A stretch of 64,000 bases of DNA from Archegozetes longisetosus (lineage: Eukaryota; Arthropoda; Arachnida; Sarcoptiformes; Trhypochthoniidae), in NCBI GenBank assembly GCA_018873245.2, contig JAEMBT020000003.1, positions 10,115,843-10,179,842 of the forward strand. The letters run 5' to 3'. Position numbers and translations under genes: made by a program. This document shows positions 59,915-64,000 of this stretch, piece by piece (position 1 is the stretch's first letter; every line of letters begins with the position of its first letter). The notes beneath the pieces are model-generated. The model was given only the letters and a program-made list of their open reading frames with translations, was not told where the DNA came from and made no database searches.

Positions 59915-61270
59915 TTACATTTCAAAATTAGTAGTAAAGTTATTGATATTATCACGACAATCTTCGATATCTGTCATGTAATAAACATTATCCTTATGTT
60001 CTGATCGAGTACTTAAGGCCACATCTAAAGCATCCAATATTTCAATAATATTATTAATCAAACAATGATCTTATCGATTATAAACTTTAATGAACAAATG
60101 ATAAAGTCCTGTCGACTCAATTGTTTTAATGATACTGTTTTGAGTGACACGAAACCTGTTCATAACTAAGACTTTAAGTCTAGGCAATCGACACAATTCA
60201 GTCAAGCCGTCGTCGTTCATATCAGGCCCGTATTTAATGAAGATTGAGTGCAGTTTATGACAACGTGTCATAAATTTTATATCCTCTAGTTGTGGACATC
60301 CTTTAACTAATGCTGGCTCTCGACCACAATCGAAGCTATAGTCACACACTGTGATGTGCAATGTGTGTAAGTTTGATATGAAATTAAGAGTATTTGGACT
60401 ATCTTTTGGACAAAATGCAAACTTAAGCGCTTATAAATTAGTGATTGTTTGGAGTAATGGCTTTATATGATGATTGCTTAAACATTCGAATAGTATAGAG
60501 TGAAATGCAATCGATTTCAGGCTCATAAAGTTTCCTTTTATGATCGAATTGACGAAGTGCTTGTTTGAATTGCCCACAAATTTCCAAATTGTATTTGATA
60601 CATTCGACAGATACTTTCACAATTATTCAGTTCATAATATGAATGTTTGATATGGGAGTAATGGATCAAATTGTTCGATTTCAAGTACTTTAACTTTTGA
60701 ACTAGTCAAAATTTTGAGTTAGCTGCTAGAAAACTCACAATAAGAAAGACAAATTTGTATAATATGGGATATTTAGACACAACAAGTTTGAGCTCTTTTG
60801 TTGTGATGTTATAGCGATTGAGATGAAACTACTTTATATTCAGGCAATAAGTAGTGATCAATTGAATGAGAATACAGTTATCGAAATTTTCCATTTTAGA
60901 CTTGAATGTAACAAAACTAGGCACTTTTCATATAATTGCTTCCAGAATTTGCCAGTTTCTAGCCATCACATTATAGGCATCACATTCGCTTAATAATGCA
61001 TTCTTATTGGTAATAGTAATTTGTGTCTAACTCCAGACTGGGCTCCATCGACATCAAGGATTCATTGAAACTAATTTTACTAGAACCTTTACGAGCAACA
61101 ATTTCATCGTTGAATACAAAGAGCTTTTTTGAAGCTAAATACTGGTTCATATACTGAGGCTATCAAAAGCAAACACTTCTTCAAGTCGTCAGTTCTTTAA
61201 TATTAAGTCCATCGAGGATGTACTTGAAGCAATCAAAGCTTAATTGATTTATGTGCTTGGATAATGACAT
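59915..61270 (-). pseudogene. F-box/leucine-rich-repeat pseudogene inside GluCl intron
   Basis: The ATG at 61,270 starts an F-box-like segment (LSFDCFKYILDGLNIKEL). It is followed by stops and frame changes, then long recognisable stretches: about 61,150-61,030 (LFVFNDEIVARKGSS), 60,620-60,440, and an uninterrupted 60,361-60,071 with leucine-rich-repeat features (LHTLHITVCDYSF, PQLEDIKFM, LPRLKVLVMNRF). The remains end at about 59,915. F-box/LRR proteins are substrate receptors of SCF ubiquitin ligases. Many stops make this copy dead. It lies upstream of the M1-M3 exon, on the same strand as the channel gene. Confidence 0.65.
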
Positions 61271-64000
61271 ATTTAAATGAAAAATTTTCTAATAACAAAA
61301 CACAAAAACGCTAAAAATATAGCAATCAAAGGTATATCTTTAAACTTTCTTAAAATAAAGCAAACTATGAAAAGTGTATTGTCTTCTGTCGAAAGATTTA
61401 TATTCAAATAATCCCTAGATAAGAAGATTATCTTAATTGCTGTTTGCTTGTTCAAATTAATCTTGAAAACCTGTTGACTAATTAATATTGAACGCTTAAA
61501 AGTTGATTACGGAACACCTGTTTTGCTCTAACAAATTGAGAGACAGTGACTTTGGTGAAAGTGCAAACTTTTCATTTCTAAATAGAAGGCTTTAGTAACT
61601 CTGTTCATTTGGTTCAAAACAATCAAAGTGCTAGTGCATAAAATTGTCCAAATTTGATTTAGGAATTTCAAATCTTATTATAATAGAAATATTTGATATG
61701 TAAATTGATGGCATATTTTCTTGCACTTCGCTCTTGTTTATTAAGTTATAACTAAAAACCATATAAAATAAAATCAAGATTTTGACTAGACAAATAAAAA
61801 TCGCAAAGGTTCTAACAAACTTTGATTTCTGATTGTCTTAAGAATTACTGTAGATGAAGTAAATTCGAAAAGTCAATAAGAAGTCGTTTGGATTTTTATC
61901 AAACTTTGTACTAATTGAATTTGGTAAGGTTCAAACTTCTAACAAGTAATAAATGACTGTTCACTCAAAGGGGTCTGCCTTTCGGTCTCTGATCAGATTT
62001 TGCACGCGATAAACACTAGCCTCTAACAGAGCAAGAATATAGCGGACATAGTTCTAGGTACGGAAGCGATTCTCGACAACCCATTTATATTTTACGACAT
62101 TCTGACTAATAAAACGATTGAACTCTTCACAGAACTCAGATCTCTCTAATTTTAACTCATTGTTAAACCCCATTAACTTTAATGGATTTGATATCCAACG
62201 GAACTTGAATTTGAATCAAAACGACTGACTCTATGATATTATCACTTATTTTGTTAGATAGAAAACACTAAAATTAATCATCTGTTAGAAAGCTTTTAGA
62301 AATTAAGAAAACCATTTGATGCCATTAAAAGAAATTTATGTCCAAAACAAGACAAAAATAGCCATATATTGAATGGGAATATGGTATAAAAAAGAAAAGA
62401 AATTACACGTAAAAGCTGTATAACATATCTATCATTTTGTCCTAAATATCGACTAAGTTTTTGTTGTGATGCCGAAGCTATACAAATATAGAAATATAAG
62501 AAAAAGCTCGGACTTAATGCTATACCTAAAACCTAATTATATTGTAGTAATGCTATGATAATAATCAAATGGTATTTTGTGCTCCAAACCAGTGATGGAA
62601 ACTAGAAGCAAAGGAATCCTTACGATAGCATCAGTAAACTATGACCAAAAATACAGTTTGCAATCGATTTGAGCACAATTTTCATTTAGTTTATACTTTT
62701 ATTATCCGAAAACAAGAATCTTCAATAAGAAATTGAGAGCAATAGTTTTTCGTTAATCACTGAATAAATTGATTGTTCACGTTTTGCGCTCATGTTTTCA
62801 TTAAAAACGTGTCAATTTATTGATTAGATTTTAGTTTCTATGAAATTTGAGGCGAGTTTCTTGTACTATTTATGTTGACTAAAACAATTTTACTACTCTA
62901 AGAATGGAAACCAGCACAATAGAACCTAAGGTTAAAGTAATTCAGGAAAAAAAGAATTTGTGTCAGATTCAGGATTTGGTTACTCTTTTTTTCTTACTTC
63001 ATTAGAGCGAAACCAAGACTTTCTTTAAAAAGTGAAAGTTTTAATTTGACAAATGCCTAGGAACAACTTAGAAAATAGCTTACTTACTATTGATTGAATG
63101 TCCAGCACTACCTAGTCTATAGCTTTTTTCGTTAGAGTTTACTTTTTTCTATTTTCAAGGAACAAAAACAATTATTATTTATGTAAGAAAACAAAGTAAT
63201 TCAAATATAACTGGTTTGAACAAATTTTAGGATTAAGTTAAGGACATTTTTTCCTAACGAATAACATATAACATAAAGTTGTTATCTGTGAAATGTGGCT
63301 CGAATTTAGGTCTCAAAAGAATAAAGCCCTTCAGGAAAAATATAAGTTAAGCCTGACTTAGTTAAGCGAAAGCACATCGAATTACTCTGAGGTAATACTC
63401 ATGAGACGAATAATGGTCTATCACTCGCCTAATACATGTCGAGGCGATTGAAATGCCAGAAGAACAAGCTAAATATTCAAACAGCTCAAAACTAAAATAA
63501 TAAATTCTGATGTCATATTTTAAAAGTTATTAACAAATCATATTCTTTATTCATGATCTGACTTGAAGCAAAATGTTAAAAATATGTTTTCAAATGGTTA
63601 TCCTGTTGGTTCGAGTTCAGAATTAAGACCTCTAAAACTTTATAAGAAATATATTTTGAGCGCAATCGATTTATCGATTTCAACAGTTATTATTCGAATC
63701 TATGTTTTAGCGTTTATCAGATCTTCTAATTCGAAACTTGAAAAATATCTCTGACTAAGTTCTTTTCGGCATCAGATCTGAAGAAAAGCAAACAAACTTC
63801 TTTCTGATATGAAATAGAATTTTCTCATAAAAATTACGTGGATAAAAGCATTGCAAACAAACACAGACAGTAAATATCTTATGATATTTACAGGTATTAA
63901 TCTGTAAACAAAAAATTGAAAGGAGGATATATTGAATGGCATATGAAAAATAGATTGGTTCAATTTTTGTGATGGACTCAACTAACTGTAAGAACCACTG
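61271..64000. other. Presumed GluCl intron, no exon seen
   Basis: AT-rich. On the minus strand near 61,970-62,100 a short stretch (YVRYILALLEASVYRVQNLI) looks coding-like but is interrupted and unrecognised. No channel exon was found. Confidence 0.5.

Overview
The window reads as nuclear DNA of an AT-rich arthropod, most plausibly an acariform mite. The basis is a glutamate-gated chloride channel of arthropod type, spliceosomal introns that are often about 100 bp to a few hundred bp, a COX11 gene, DM9-repeat genes and many class II (DNA) transposons. Species cannot be fixed from the sequence alone. No tRNA, rRNA, CRISPR array or operon was seen.

Region 1-14,800 is dominated by a giant inverted repeat: positions 1-4404 reappear, reversed and nearly identical, at about 10,062-14,490. 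Each arm holds a dead mariner, a MITE and part of a dead hAT element, and is bordered by copies of a foldback transposon. The 5.7 kb spacer carries a decayed SAMD3-like gene and an intact two-exon gene that joins ZC3H14-type CCCH fingers to an eIF3g-type RRM.

Region 14,800-28,000 holds two four-exon farnesyl-diphosphate-synthase-like genes (A 15,158-17,081; B 25,023-26,968) on the plus strand. Between them is a transposon graveyard: a pogo/Tigger element with an intron, foldback fragments, a SWIM-finger fragment, a hAT relic and a Tc1-like element. Region 28,000-37,000 is quieter and carries two DM9-repeat genes and COX11, all on the minus strand. A 1.5 kb block upstream of COX11 is repeated at 46.2-50.1 kb.

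Region 37,281-41,602 is a third FPPS-like gene (C) on the minus strand. Its reading frame is open, but it has lost residues that bind isopentenyl diphosphate and the allylic substrate, so it is a candidate isoprenyl-synthase-derived terpene synthase or other neofunctionalised enzyme. Its third intron is packed with nested palindromic elements, and another terminal-inverted-repeat element abuts its stop codon. Region 42,000-50,100 contains MITEs, a piggyBac-like element, a foldback element and a nearly complete hAT element with an 8-bp target duplication. Region 50,100-64,000 holds the last two coding exons of the chloride channel (minus strand; the gene continues past the window end), with an F-box/LRR pseudogene inside an intron.

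Functionally, the three FPPS-like paralogs belong to the isoprenoid pathway, COX11 to cytochrome oxidase assembly in mitochondria, and the channel to neuromuscular inhibition (the ivermectin/abamectin target). Most other coding-like sequence is transposase debris. Many frame breaks are single-base changes in homopolymers, so some may be sequencing errors.
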